DNA of 5,116 nucleotides from Cellvibrionaceae bacterium (lineage in GTDB: Bacteria > Pseudomonadota > Gammaproteobacteria > Pseudomonadales > Cellvibrionaceae): NCBI GenBank assembly GCA_030597965.1, contig JAUVQU010000180.1:1-5116 (forward strand). The letters run 5' to 3'. The notes under the pieces are model-generated. The model was not told where the DNA came from. It did not search any database and saw nothing but the letters and a program-made list of their open reading frames with translations. The position numbers were made by a program, and so were the translations under genes. Shown piece by piece: positions 1-4,788 of this stretch (the stretch's first letter is position 1; each line of letters opens with the position of its first letter).

Positions 1-695
1 CCGACGTAAAAGCGATCCTCCTGCAGAGGCGTTATTTAAAAGAAGCGCCCACAGAAATTATTCAAGGCCAGCTGCCAGAGCAAGTATTCGCAAAACGTGG
101 CGATCTATGCTTCCATTTAAAGCTGGGTAACAATCAAAATACCGGGTTTTTCCTCGATATGGAACCGGGTAGGCAGTGGCTGGAATCACTCGTTAAAGGT
201 CGCAGCCTATTGAATTTATTTTCCTATACCTGCGCCTTCTCTGTAGTTGCTCAGGCCGCGGGTGCTACCTCGGTGGTGAATGTGGATATGAGCAGTGGGG
301 CACTGTCACAGGGGCGAGAAAATCATCGTTTAAATAACCTTCCAACTGGCACCATTCGTTTTCTTCGCGAAAATATACTGAAATCCTGGGGCCGCATTAA
401 AAAGCCCGGTCCTTATGATGTGGCAATTATCGATCCGCCATCCTTCCAGCGTGGCAGCTTTGTTGCAGAAAAAGATTACATCAAAGTACTGCGACGTATT
501 CCACAGTTGATGAACGCCGGAGGCGATGTTTTGGTGTGCTTGAATGCACCGGAACTGGGTGAAGAGTTTATTCAGAATGCGATGAAAGAAGCTTGCCCAG
601 AGTGCGTTTTGATCGAGCGATTAAAGCCGCACCCTGATTTTCCGGATAAAGACCCGGATCAGCAATTAAAGCTGTTTCATTTTAGATACAGGTAG
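1..695 (+). CDS. Class I SAM-dependent methyltransferase, RlmI/RlmK-like (PF10672-type), 5' end outside window
   Basis: The reading frame is open from base 3 with no stop, so the gene starts left of the window; the ATG at 159 is internal. About 230 residues are visible. Just before that ATG the frame reads NTGFFLDMEPGRQWL, the entry to the Rossmann domain in the RlmI/RlmK type of methyltransferase. The SAM-binding motif I follows (NLFSYTCAFSVVAQAAG, about 213-263), then the acidic strand NVDMSSGAL (279-305), the IDPPSF motif (429-446) typical of RNA or protein methylation at planar nitrogens or bases, and a late VCLNAP segment (534-551). The family mostly modifies 23S rRNA in the cytoplasm. 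The missing N-terminus hides whether a PUA or THUMP RNA-binding domain is present, so the substrate cannot be named. The gene ends directly in a strong terminator and is convergent with alaA. Confidence 0.88.
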   Translation, partial: DVKAILLQRRYLKEAPTEIIQGQLPEQVFAKRGDLCFHLKLGNNQNTGFFLDMEPGRQWLESLVKGRSLLNLFSYTCAFSVVAQAAGATSVVNVDMSSGALSQGRENHRLNNLPTGTIRFLRENILKSWGRIKKPGPYDVAIIDPPSFQRGSFVAEKDYIKVLRRIPQLMNAGGDVLVCLNAPELGEEFIQNAMKEACPECVLIERLKPHPDFPDKDPDQQLKLFHFRYR

Positions 696-696
696 T

Positions 697-739
697 AAAA
701 AAGGGGTCGGCGACGTAAAACGTCACCGACCCCTTTTTT
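697..739. terminator. Bidirectional rho-independent terminator between convergent genes
   Basis: A run of six A (697-702) is followed by ggggtcgg (703-710), one unpaired c, gacg (712-715), a short loop, cgtc (721-724), one unpaired a, ccgacccc (726-733) and a run of T (734-739). The stem has about 12 GC-rich or mixed pairs with one internal mismatch, and is extended by the A and T runs. It has a T tract on either strand, so it can stop both the methyltransferase transcript on the plus strand and the alaA transcript on the minus strand. Confidence 0.93.
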
Positions 740-746
740 ATAGATC

Positions 747-1970
747 TTATTTCTGTTTGTATTTATCTAGGAAAGTCGCCAAACGTTCAATCGCTTGGCC
801 CAGTTCATCAACCCTTGGTAAGAACACAATGCGGAAGTGGTCTGGGTTTTTCCAGTTAAAGGCGGTGCCTTCTACGAGTAGTACTTTTTCCTGAATCAGA
901 AAGTCTTGAACGAACTGCTGATCGTTTTGCAGCTTATGCATGTTCATATCAATTTTAGGGAATAGGTACATCGCACCTTTTGGTTTGGTGCAGCTTACGC
1001 CCGGAATATCATTGATCATTTTGTACGCCAGATCGCGCTGCTCGCGTAAGCGGCCGCCGGGCAAGATGAGCTCGTTTACACTTTGATAGCCACCCAGCGC
1101 CGTCTGAATGCCGAGCATGCCCGGCACGTTGGCGCACAAACGCATGGAGGACAGCATGTCGATGCCTTCAATTAAATTTTCGGCGCGATGTTTTATGCCA
1201 CTGATGATCATCCAGCCAGCGCGGAAGCCGGCCAGTCGATAAGATTTTGACAGGCCGTTAAAGGATATACAGAGTACATCGGTGGCGAGGCGTGCCATGG
1301 GTACAAACTCAGCGTCATCGTACAAAATCTTACTGTAAATCTCGTCGGCAAAAATAATCAAATTGTGCTGGCGAGCCAGTTCTACGATCTGCTCCAGCAG
1401 CTCTTGGCTGTATACCGCACCTGTGGGATTGTTCGGGTTGATCACCACAATGCCACGGGTTTTATCGGTGATTTTCGACTTGATGTCATCTATGTCTGGG
1501 AACCAGTCAGCCTGCTCGTCGCAGATGTAATGCACCGGATTACCGCCGGCTAAATTCACAGCGGCTGTCCACAGAGGGTAGTCTGGCGACGGGATGAGAA
1601 CTTCATCGCCATTATTAAGCGTTGCCTGCATGGACATTACGATGAGTTCGCTGACGCCATTGCCTAAATAAATATCGTTAATTTCGACGTCGGGAATATC
1701 CAGTAATTGCGTTTCATGCATGATGGCTTTGCGCGCAGAGAATAAACCGTGTGATTCACAGTAACCTTGGGCGTCGCGTAGATTGGCAATGACGTCCTGC
1801 ATGATTTCATCCGGCGCATCAAAGCCGAACGGGGCCGGGTTGCCGATGTTCAGCTTGAGGATACGGTGACCTTCTTCTTCGAGGCGCAGAGCGTGCTCGA
1901 GTACGGGTCCACGGATGTCGTAACAGACGCCGTGTAATTTGTCGGATTTTTTAAATTCTTGCAGTACCAT
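747..1970 (-). CDS. alaA: Glutamate-pyruvate aminotransferase AlaA (PLP-dependent class I/II)
   Basis: AlaA transfers the amino group of glutamate to pyruvate to make alanine, in the cytoplasm. The 407-residue product (E. coli AlaA is about 405) matches the E. coli protein nearly end to end from memory: VCYDIRGPVL, LNIGNPAPFGFDAPDEI, QGYC and GNGVSELIV near the start, then the PLP-fold motifs. Numbered from the ATG these are NPNNPTG with Asn181, ADEIY with Asp209 and Tyr212, the Schiff-base lysine in FNGLSK (Lys242), and the carboxylate-binding arginine in FRIVFLPR (Arg380). The frame stays open 12 bases further to a TTG at 1982, but the ATG at 1970 has a GGTGA Shine-Dalgarno sequence five bases upstream and best matches the family N-terminus, so I chose it. 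It is divergent from msrB, an arrangement also recalled in Pseudomonas aeruginosa (PA2828/PA2827), and ends at the shared terminator. Confidence 0.93.
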   Translation of the reverse strand: MVLQEFKKSDKLHGVCYDIRGPVLEHALRLEEEGHRILKLNIGNPAPFGFDAPDEIMQDVIANLRDAQGYCESHGLFSARKAIMHETQLLDIPDVEINDIYLGNGVSELIVMSMQATLNNGDEVLIPSPDYPLWTAAVNLAGGNPVHYICDEQADWFPDIDDIKSKITDKTRGIVVINPNNPTGAVYSQELLEQIVELARQHNLIIFADEIYSKILYDDAEFVPMARLATDVLCISFNGLSKSYRLAGFRAGWMIISGIKHRAENLIEGIDMLSSMRLCANVPGMLGIQTALGGYQSVNELILPGGRLREQRDLAYKMINDIPGVSCTKPKGAMYLFPKIDMNMHKLQNDQQFVQDFLIQEKVLLVEGTAFNWKNPDHFRIVFLPRVDELGQAIERLATFLDKYKQK

Positions 1971-1975
1971 GTGAT

Positions 1976-1980
1976 TCACC
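1976..1980 (-). promoter_or_regulatory. Shine-Dalgarno sequence deciding the alaA start
   Basis: On the minus strand GGTGA lies five bases before the ATG at 1970. The alternative TTG at 1982 has only a poorly placed AGG about ten bases upstream. This favours the ATG and a 407-residue protein. Confidence 0.6.
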
Positions 1981-1982
1981 AA

Positions 1983-2117
1983 TATGCACAGAACCTATGG
2001 GTCTCTATAAATGTAATTTTTAAGAGCGCCCTTATTACTTTCGCTTTGATCTATCTATAGTGAGCGAATGGACGTATTCAGTGCGTAAAACAAAATAATT
2101 AACTATTGAGTTGGATT
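1983..2117. promoter_or_regulatory. Divergent alaA/msrB intergenic region; promoters must lie here
   Basis: This 135-base AT-rich stretch separates two divergent genes, so it should hold both promoters. The best candidate towards msrB is TTATTA (2032-2037), an 18-base spacer and TATAGT (2056-2061): a good -10 with a poor -35. Towards alaA there is a TATAGA-like -10 (2004-2009 on the minus strand) with no convincing -35. I see no clear operator palindrome. The existence of promoters is inferred from gene orientation; their exact positions are weakly supported. Confidence 0.35.
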
Positions 2118-2543
2118 ATGGCAGATCAGGATTTAAAAAACGACGAATATTGGCGCGATAAATTATCGGCAGATGAGTTCCGTATTTGTCGTAAAAACGG
2201 TACAGAACGTGCGTTTACCGGTGAATATTACGATGTGAAATTGCCGGGCTTCTATCAATGTCGATGCTGTGGCACGGAGTTGTTTTCTTCAGAGACAAAG
2301 TACGACTCCGGCAGTGGCTGGCCGAGTTTCTATGAGCCAGCGTCTGATGGTGTGGTTGCAGAGAAGAGCGATGCTGCTCACGGCATGGTGCGTACCGAAG
2401 TTCTGTGTGAAAAGTGCGATGCGCATTTAGGCCATGTTTTCCCCGATGGCCCAGCGCCGACAGGCCTGCGTTATTGTATTAATTCAGCGTCTTTAAGCTT
2501 GAAGGTTGCGGATGGTGAGAATGGAGAGCTCGGTAGTGACTGA
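2118..2543 (+). CDS. msrB: Peptide-methionine (R)-S-oxide reductase MsrB
   Basis: MsrB reduces the R epimer of methionine sulfoxide in proteins, normally with thioredoxin as electron donor. The 141-residue protein has the standard single-domain layout and length (E. coli is about 137): NGTERAFTGEYYD, a structural zinc site made of two CxxC pairs (Cys48/Cys51 and Cys97/Cys100), YDSGSGWPSF, CDAHLGHVFPDGP, and the catalytic cysteine in LRYCINSASL (Cys120). The position that carries a resolving cysteine in many MsrBs (SGCGWPSF) is serine here (Ser66). The only other cysteines are Cys24 and the extra Cys50 between the first zinc pair. The ATG at 2118 has a weak GAG seven bases upstream; a TTG at 2106 in frame is less likely. 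The 3' end overlaps the next gene by eight bases, suggesting one transcript and coupled translation. Confidence 0.96.
   Translation: MADQDLKNDEYWRDKLSADEFRICRKNGTERAFTGEYYDVKLPGFYQCRCCGTELFSSETKYDSGSGWPSFYEPASDGVVAEKSDAAHGMVRTEVLCEKCDAHLGHVFPDGPAPTGLRYCINSASLSLKVADGENGELGSD
2523..2528 (+). promoter_or_regulatory. Shine-Dalgarno sequence inside msrB that decides the downstream start
   Basis: GGAGAG lies within the last codons of msrB, seven bases before a GTG at 2536. It is the best ribosome binding site near this junction and supports that GTG over the in-frame TTG (2506) and ATG (2512, 2521) upstream, which have weaker sites. Confidence 0.6.
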
Positions 2544-3234
2544 TGAAGCTTTGCCTAAATTACGATCGTTTCAGTCGATCTACGAGACAGCCGTTTTACA
2601 TAAGGGTGGGGCAGTTGTGGTGGAGGCTGGTCTTCCGGTAGTGTTGACCGAAAAGCAGCTTGGGAAAATACCCAATAGCGAATATCTGTCGCAGATGAGT
2701 CGGCGTGTGTTTCGTGCTGGTTTAAAACATTCAATGGTGGATGCAAAATGGCCTGCGTTCGAGTCAGTGTTTCACGGCTTTGATTTGAACAGTGTTGCCA
2801 TGATGTCGGATGAGGACCTTGAAGGCCTAATGCATGATAAGCGCATTATTCGCCACTTTGGAAAGATTAAATCGGTGCGTAAAAACGCGATTTGGCTGCT
2901 GGATATTGTGGCTGAACATGGCAGTGTGGGTGAATGGTTGGCGCAGTGGCCAGCTGACAACATTGTGGGGCTCTGGACGCAACTTAAAAAGTACGGCACG
3001 CAGATGGGCGGGCATTCAGGTGCGCGTTTCCTGCGTATGGTTGGTAAAGATACCTTTTTGTTAACCGATGATGTTGTGGCTGTACTTAAAGCAGAGGGAA
3101 TCGTCGATAAAATTCCGACCAGCCAGAAAGCCTTGAGCCAAGTGCAGTTAGTGTTCAACCAGTGGCAGGCCGAGAGTGGTCGTTCGATGGCTGAAATTAG
3201 TCGTATTATTTCATTCACAACCAATTCGAATTAG
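2536..3234 (+). CDS. DNA-3-methyladenine glycosylase I (Tag)-like protein lacking the zinc-site residues
   Basis: The 232-residue product belongs to the Tag/COG2818 branch of the helix-hairpin-helix glycosylases, which remove alkylated bases such as 3-methyladenine from DNA. The match lies in the middle: RAGLKHSMVDAKW (60-72), FHGFDLNSVAMMSDEDLEGL (79-98) and IIRHFGKIKSVRKNA (104-118), parallel to E. coli Tag AGLSW, FHQFDPVKVAAM and IIRHRGKIQ. A C-terminal part LKKYGTQMGG (150-159) and TDDVVAVL (177-184) follows. The N-terminus has none of the CxW...YHDxEWG segment of Tag, the catalytic-pocket Glu before AGLSW is not conserved (RRVFRAGL here), and the His/Cys zinc ligands near the C-terminus are Asp179 and Val183. 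The start chosen is a GTG with a strong Shine-Dalgarno sequence, giving an eight-base overlap with msrB; longer starts back to 2506 are possible. It probably acts in DNA base repair, but the substrate is unproven. Confidence 0.82.
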   Translation: MTDEALPKLRSFQSIYETAVLHKGGAVVVEAGLPVVLTEKQLGKIPNSEYLSQMSRRVFRAGLKHSMVDAKWPAFESVFHGFDLNSVAMMSDEDLEGLMHDKRIIRHFGKIKSVRKNAIWLLDIVAEHGSVGEWLAQWPADNIVGLWTQLKKYGTQMGGHSGARFLRMVGKDTFLLTDDVVAVLKAEGIVDKIPTSQKALSQVQLVFNQWQAESGRSMAEISRIISFTTNSN

Positions 3235-3278
3235 GGAACCTCCTTAGTCAAAAATTTATTGTTTTATATGGGGTAGGC

Positions 3279-3992
3279 GTGTTGCACGGAATCGTAAAAA
3301 TACAGTGGTGGTTGCTTGGTTTGATGGTGGTGAGCATTGCTGCCTATAAGTTTTTGGATGCTCCATTCCCTTTTCTTGCGGGTGGCTTTGCCGTATCGCT
3401 TTTAGGATTGTTGGTGCTCGGAGCGATAGGTCTTATTGGTTTCCTGATGTCTCTTTTTAAGGGTGACGCTAGTGCTATGAAGTCGGCGGGATTGTCGATT
3501 GTTGTTGGTGCTTTACCCTTGGTAGCGATGGTTATATTGGTGGGTGATGGTTTTAATTCACCGAGAATCCACGATGTCTCTACTGACCTTGATGATGTGC
3601 CGGTGTTTATTGAGGTGCCCAAACAGCGTGTGAACAGTGATAACAATTTGGCGGTAGATCCTGACACCCTTGAGCAGCAGAGCTTGGGGTATTCAGATCT
3701 TGCGCCTTTGCAGTTGGATGTTTCAGTGGGTGTCGCTTATGACCATGTTCGTGAGGCCGTTAGTACTTTGGGTTGGGAAGTCCTCCGTGATGACGTTGAT
3801 TCAGGCGAATTAGAAGCCGTTGATGAATCGGCAGTATTTGGCTTTAAGGATGACGTGATTGTTCGTGTCAGGCCTGCGCCTGATGGCAGTAGAATTGATG
3901 CCCGGTCGGCCTCAAGGGTAGGGGAAGGTGATTTGGGGGCGAATGCGAAGCGCATTCATCGCCTGTTTGAGGCGATAGAAGAACTGCGCTGA
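3279..3992 (+). CDS. DUF1499 domain membrane protein
   Basis: The 237-residue protein has three N-terminal hydrophobic segments (about 8-26, 31-60 and 70-89) followed by a soluble DUF1499 domain. Domain hallmarks visible are PRIHDVSTDLDDVP (95-108), the segment GYSDLAPLQL (137-146), LGWEVLRDD (164-172), FGFKDDVIVRV (187-197), and DARSASRVGEGDLGANAKRI (207-226), which is the most diagnostic. No biochemical function is established for the family as far as I know; the topology suggests an inner-membrane anchor with the domain on one face. The start is a GTG preceded by GGGG five bases upstream and AGG nearer, with a TTG next codon as an alternative. It lies 44 bases after the glycosylase-like gene on the same strand, so it may be the third gene of that operon, although the AT-rich gap could hold its own promoter. 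No terminator follows it. Confidence 0.85.
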   Translation: MLHGIVKIQWWLLGLMVVSIAAYKFLDAPFPFLAGGFAVSLLGLLVLGAIGLIGFLMSLFKGDASAMKSAGLSIVVGALPLVAMVILVGDGFNSPRIHDVSTDLDDVPVFIEVPKQRVNSDNNLAVDPDTLEQQSLGYSDLAPLQLDVSVGVAYDHVREAVSTLGWEVLRDDVDSGELEAVDESAVFGFKDDVIVRVRPAPDGSRIDARSASRVGEGDLGANAKRIHRLFEAIEELR

Positions 3993-4114
3993 GTTTGAGT
4001 TGGTTAAACCGAGGCGAACAGGTGTAGAGGTAAGCCATTGAGACCATTGAAATTCTGTATTTCTTAACAGACTAAGCTCTTGTTATAACTTATTAAAAAA
4101 ACGCCCCTCGGGAG
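3993..4114. other. Intergenic stretch upstream of the tRNA promoter
   Basis: No gene or intrinsic terminator is seen. The segment 4081-4100 is AT-rich (TTATAACTTATTAAAAAA core) and lies about where an UP element or Fis site would sit relative to the tRNA promoter, though a GC-rich piece (4101-4114) intervenes. The DUF1499 transcript may therefore run into the tRNA operon. Confidence 0.4.
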
Positions 4115-4143
4115 TTGACAGTGAACCCCTTGCTGCATAGAAT
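4115..4143 (+). promoter_or_regulatory. Sigma70 promoter of the tRNA operon with GC-rich discriminator
   Basis: A perfect -35 hexamer TTGACA (4115-4120) is followed by a 17-base spacer and TAGAAT (4138-4143), five of six to consensus. The next seven bases are GCGCCCC, a GC-rich discriminator of the kind that gives ppGpp/DksA (stringent) control of stable RNA promoters. Transcription should start near 4150-4151, giving a leader of about 41 bases before the first tRNA. Confidence 0.88.
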
Positions 4144-4191
4144 GCGCCCCACTTCACAACGGACTCATTGAGGTCTTGTGGAGGTTGCTGG

Positions 4192-4267
4192 GTCCCCATC
4201 GTCTAGAGGCCTAGGACACCGCCCTTTCACGGCGGTAACAGGGGTTCGACTCCCCTTGGGGACGCCA
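4192..4267 (+). tRNA. tRNA-Glu (anticodon UUC), copy 1
   Basis: This is a 76-base cloverleaf. The acceptor stem GTCCCCA (4192-4198) pairs with TGGGGAC (4257-4263), the discriminator is G and CCA is encoded (4265-4267). The anticodon stem CCGCC/GGCGG carries the loop CTTTCAC with anticodon TTC at 4226-4228, and the T arm is GGGGTTCGACTCCCC. It is identical to copy 2 at 4457. It is the first gene of the four-tRNA operon. Confidence 0.98.
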
Positions 4268-4299
4268 TTTTCCTGGCAGTTAATGGTTAGGTATACAAA

Positions 4300-4375
4300 G
4301 CGGAAATAGCTCAGTTGGTAGAGCATAACCTTGCCAAGGTTGGGGTCGGGAGTTCGAGTCTCCTTTTCCGCTCCA
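4300..4375 (+). tRNA. tRNA-Gly (anticodon GCC), copy 1
   Basis: This is a 76-base cloverleaf. The acceptor stem GCGGAAA (4300-4306) pairs with TTTCCGC (4365-4371), the discriminator is T and CCA is encoded (4373-4375). The anticodon loop TTGCCAA has anticodon GCC at 4333-4335, and the D arm is AGCTCAGTTGGTAGAGC. It is identical to copy 2 at 4570 and closely resembles E. coli tRNA-Gly3. It lies 32 bases after tRNA-Glu copy 1. Confidence 0.98.
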
Positions 4376-4417
4376 AATTTTTATCAATTCGCCGTGTGCG
4401 GATTGTTAGGCTGGCAA

Positions 4418-4435
4418 CTTTCAGTTTATTGAAAG
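4418..4435 (+). repeat. Small hairpin in the tRNA spacer
   Basis: CTTTCA (4418-4423) and TGAAAG (4430-4435) form a perfect 6-bp stem with a 6-base loop in the spacer between the two tRNA pairs. There is no T tract, so it is not a terminator. It could be a processing landmark or chance. Confidence 0.35.
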
Positions 4436-4442
4436 CTCTGTC

Positions 4443-4460
4443 GGACAGAAGTTTCTGTCC
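4443..4460 (+). repeat. Inverted repeat overlapping the 5' end of tRNA-Glu copy 2
   Basis: GGACAGAA (4443-4450) and TTCTGTCC (4453-4460) are a perfect 8-base inverted repeat around a 2-base centre. The right arm includes the first four bases of tRNA-Glu copy 2 (4457-4460). The equivalent leader before copy 1 has no such repeat. In RNA the central bases would have to open to form the loop. Confidence 0.5.
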
Positions 4461-4532
4461 CCATCGTCTAGAGGCCTAGGACACCGCCCTTTCACGGCGG
4501 TAACAGGGGTTCGACTCCCCTTGGGGACGCCA
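4457..4532 (+). tRNA. tRNA-Glu (anticodon UUC), copy 2
   Basis: It is base-for-base the same as the Glu gene at 4192, with anticodon TTC at 4491-4493 and encoded CCA (4530-4532). It lies 81 bases after tRNA-Gly copy 1. The leader differs completely from copy 1 and forms an inverted repeat with the first bases of the tRNA. Confidence 0.98.
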
Positions 4533-4569
4533 TTTTTTATTCTGTTGATGATTCAGTGGAATAGACTAC

Positions 4570-4645
4570 GCGGAAATAGCTCAGTTGGTAGAGCATAACC
4601 TTGCCAAGGTTGGGGTCGGGAGTTCGAGTCTCCTTTTCCGCTCCA
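4570..4645 (+). tRNA. tRNA-Gly (anticodon GCC), copy 2
   Basis: It is base-for-base the same as the Gly gene at 4300, including a few bases beyond CCA (AAATTT), with anticodon GCC at 4603-4605. It lies 37 bases after tRNA-Glu copy 2 and six bases before the operon terminator. Confidence 0.98.
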
Positions 4646-4650
4646 AATTT

Positions 4651-4679
4651 AAAAAGCAGCCTGATGGCTGCTTTTTTTA
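4651..4679. terminator. Rho-independent terminator of the tRNA operon, usable from both strands
   Basis: AAAAAGCAGCC (4651-4661), a TGAT loop and GGCTGCTTTTT (4666-4676) form a perfect stem with a tract of seven T (4672-4678). On the minus strand the same stem ends in five T, so it can also stop the convergent YqhA-family transcript. On that strand it lies 22 bases after the TAG at 4701, which fits the TAG as the original end of that gene. Confidence 0.93.
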
Positions 4680-4700
4680 TGTCTGTCGTTTGTGCTGGCG

Positions 4701-4787
4701 CTAGTGTGCATTGATATTAGTGGCGACCTTATCCATCACGGCTTCACCGATGCCTGATACGAAAAAGGTGACATGAATAATCACCTT
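4701..4787 (-). other. In-frame continuation of the YqhA-family gene beyond its TGA
   Basis: Directly after the TGA the same frame encodes 28 residues beginning KVIIHVTFFVSG and ending at TAG (4701-4703). E. coli YqhA (recalled) continues WYVIIHLTFVLSA at the matching place and has a tail of almost the same length (about 26 residues after the Trp). The conserved VIIH.TF core, a VMDKV segment parallel to YLDRL, and the absence of any frameshift show that this is the original C-terminus. Either the TGA arose from TGG or it is read through. Confidence 0.8.
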
Positions 4788-4788
4788 T
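4764..4788 (-). repeat. Perfect hairpin starting at the A of the in-frame TGA
   Basis: Read on the minus strand, AAAGGTGA (4788-4781), the loop TTATTCATG (4780-4772) and TCACCTTT (4771-4764) form an 8-bp perfect stem, followed by two more T. The first base of the stem is the last base of the TGA. It lies in sequence that codes for conserved residues of the family. It could be chance, a weak intrinsic terminator (five T in total after the C pair), or a structure that affects decoding at the stop codon. Confidence 0.6.

Larger units (their letters stand above)
4192..4650 (+). repeat. Tandem duplication of a tRNA-Glu/tRNA-Gly unit
   Basis: The Glu-Gly pair at 4192-4375 is repeated at 4457-4645. 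The tRNA genes are identical between units, whereas the internal spacers (32 and 37 bases) and the leaders show no similarity. With one promoter upstream and one terminator downstream, the four genes should form a single precursor transcript. Confidence 0.9.

Noticed and set aside
1365..1553. Open frame on the plus strand inside alaA
   Set aside because: It is antisense to strongly conserved alaA coding sequence, has no family resemblance, and no ribosome site was seen.
2555..3224. Several open frames on either strand within the glycosylase-like gene
   Set aside because: They are shadows of the real frame; their translations have a low-complexity or arbitrary composition, and the sense frame has clear family motifs.
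3241..3278. AT-rich gap before the DUF1499 gene as a promoter
   Set aside because: TTAGTC and TATATG are only 15 bases apart and match poorly, so I could not support a separate promoter.
3344..3955. Minus-strand open frames inside the DUF1499 gene
   Set aside because: They lie opposite a frame with diagnostic DUF1499 motifs, and their Ser/Thr/Pro-rich translations are typical of antisense reading.
3958..3976. Hairpin ATCGCC/GGCGAT at the 3' end of the DUF1499 gene as a terminator
   Set aside because: It lies inside the coding sequence, has only six pairs, and no T tract follows.
4403..4431. Possible second promoter before tRNA-Glu copy 2 (TTGTTA, 16 bases, TTTATT)
   Set aside because: Both hexamers match consensus weakly and spacing is not ideal; the upstream promoter is enough to explain the operon.
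4192..4645. Repeated tRNA 3' ends as integration (att) sites
   Set aside because: The repeats are complete functional tRNA genes in an operon with no integrase or foreign gene between them; they are a gene duplication.
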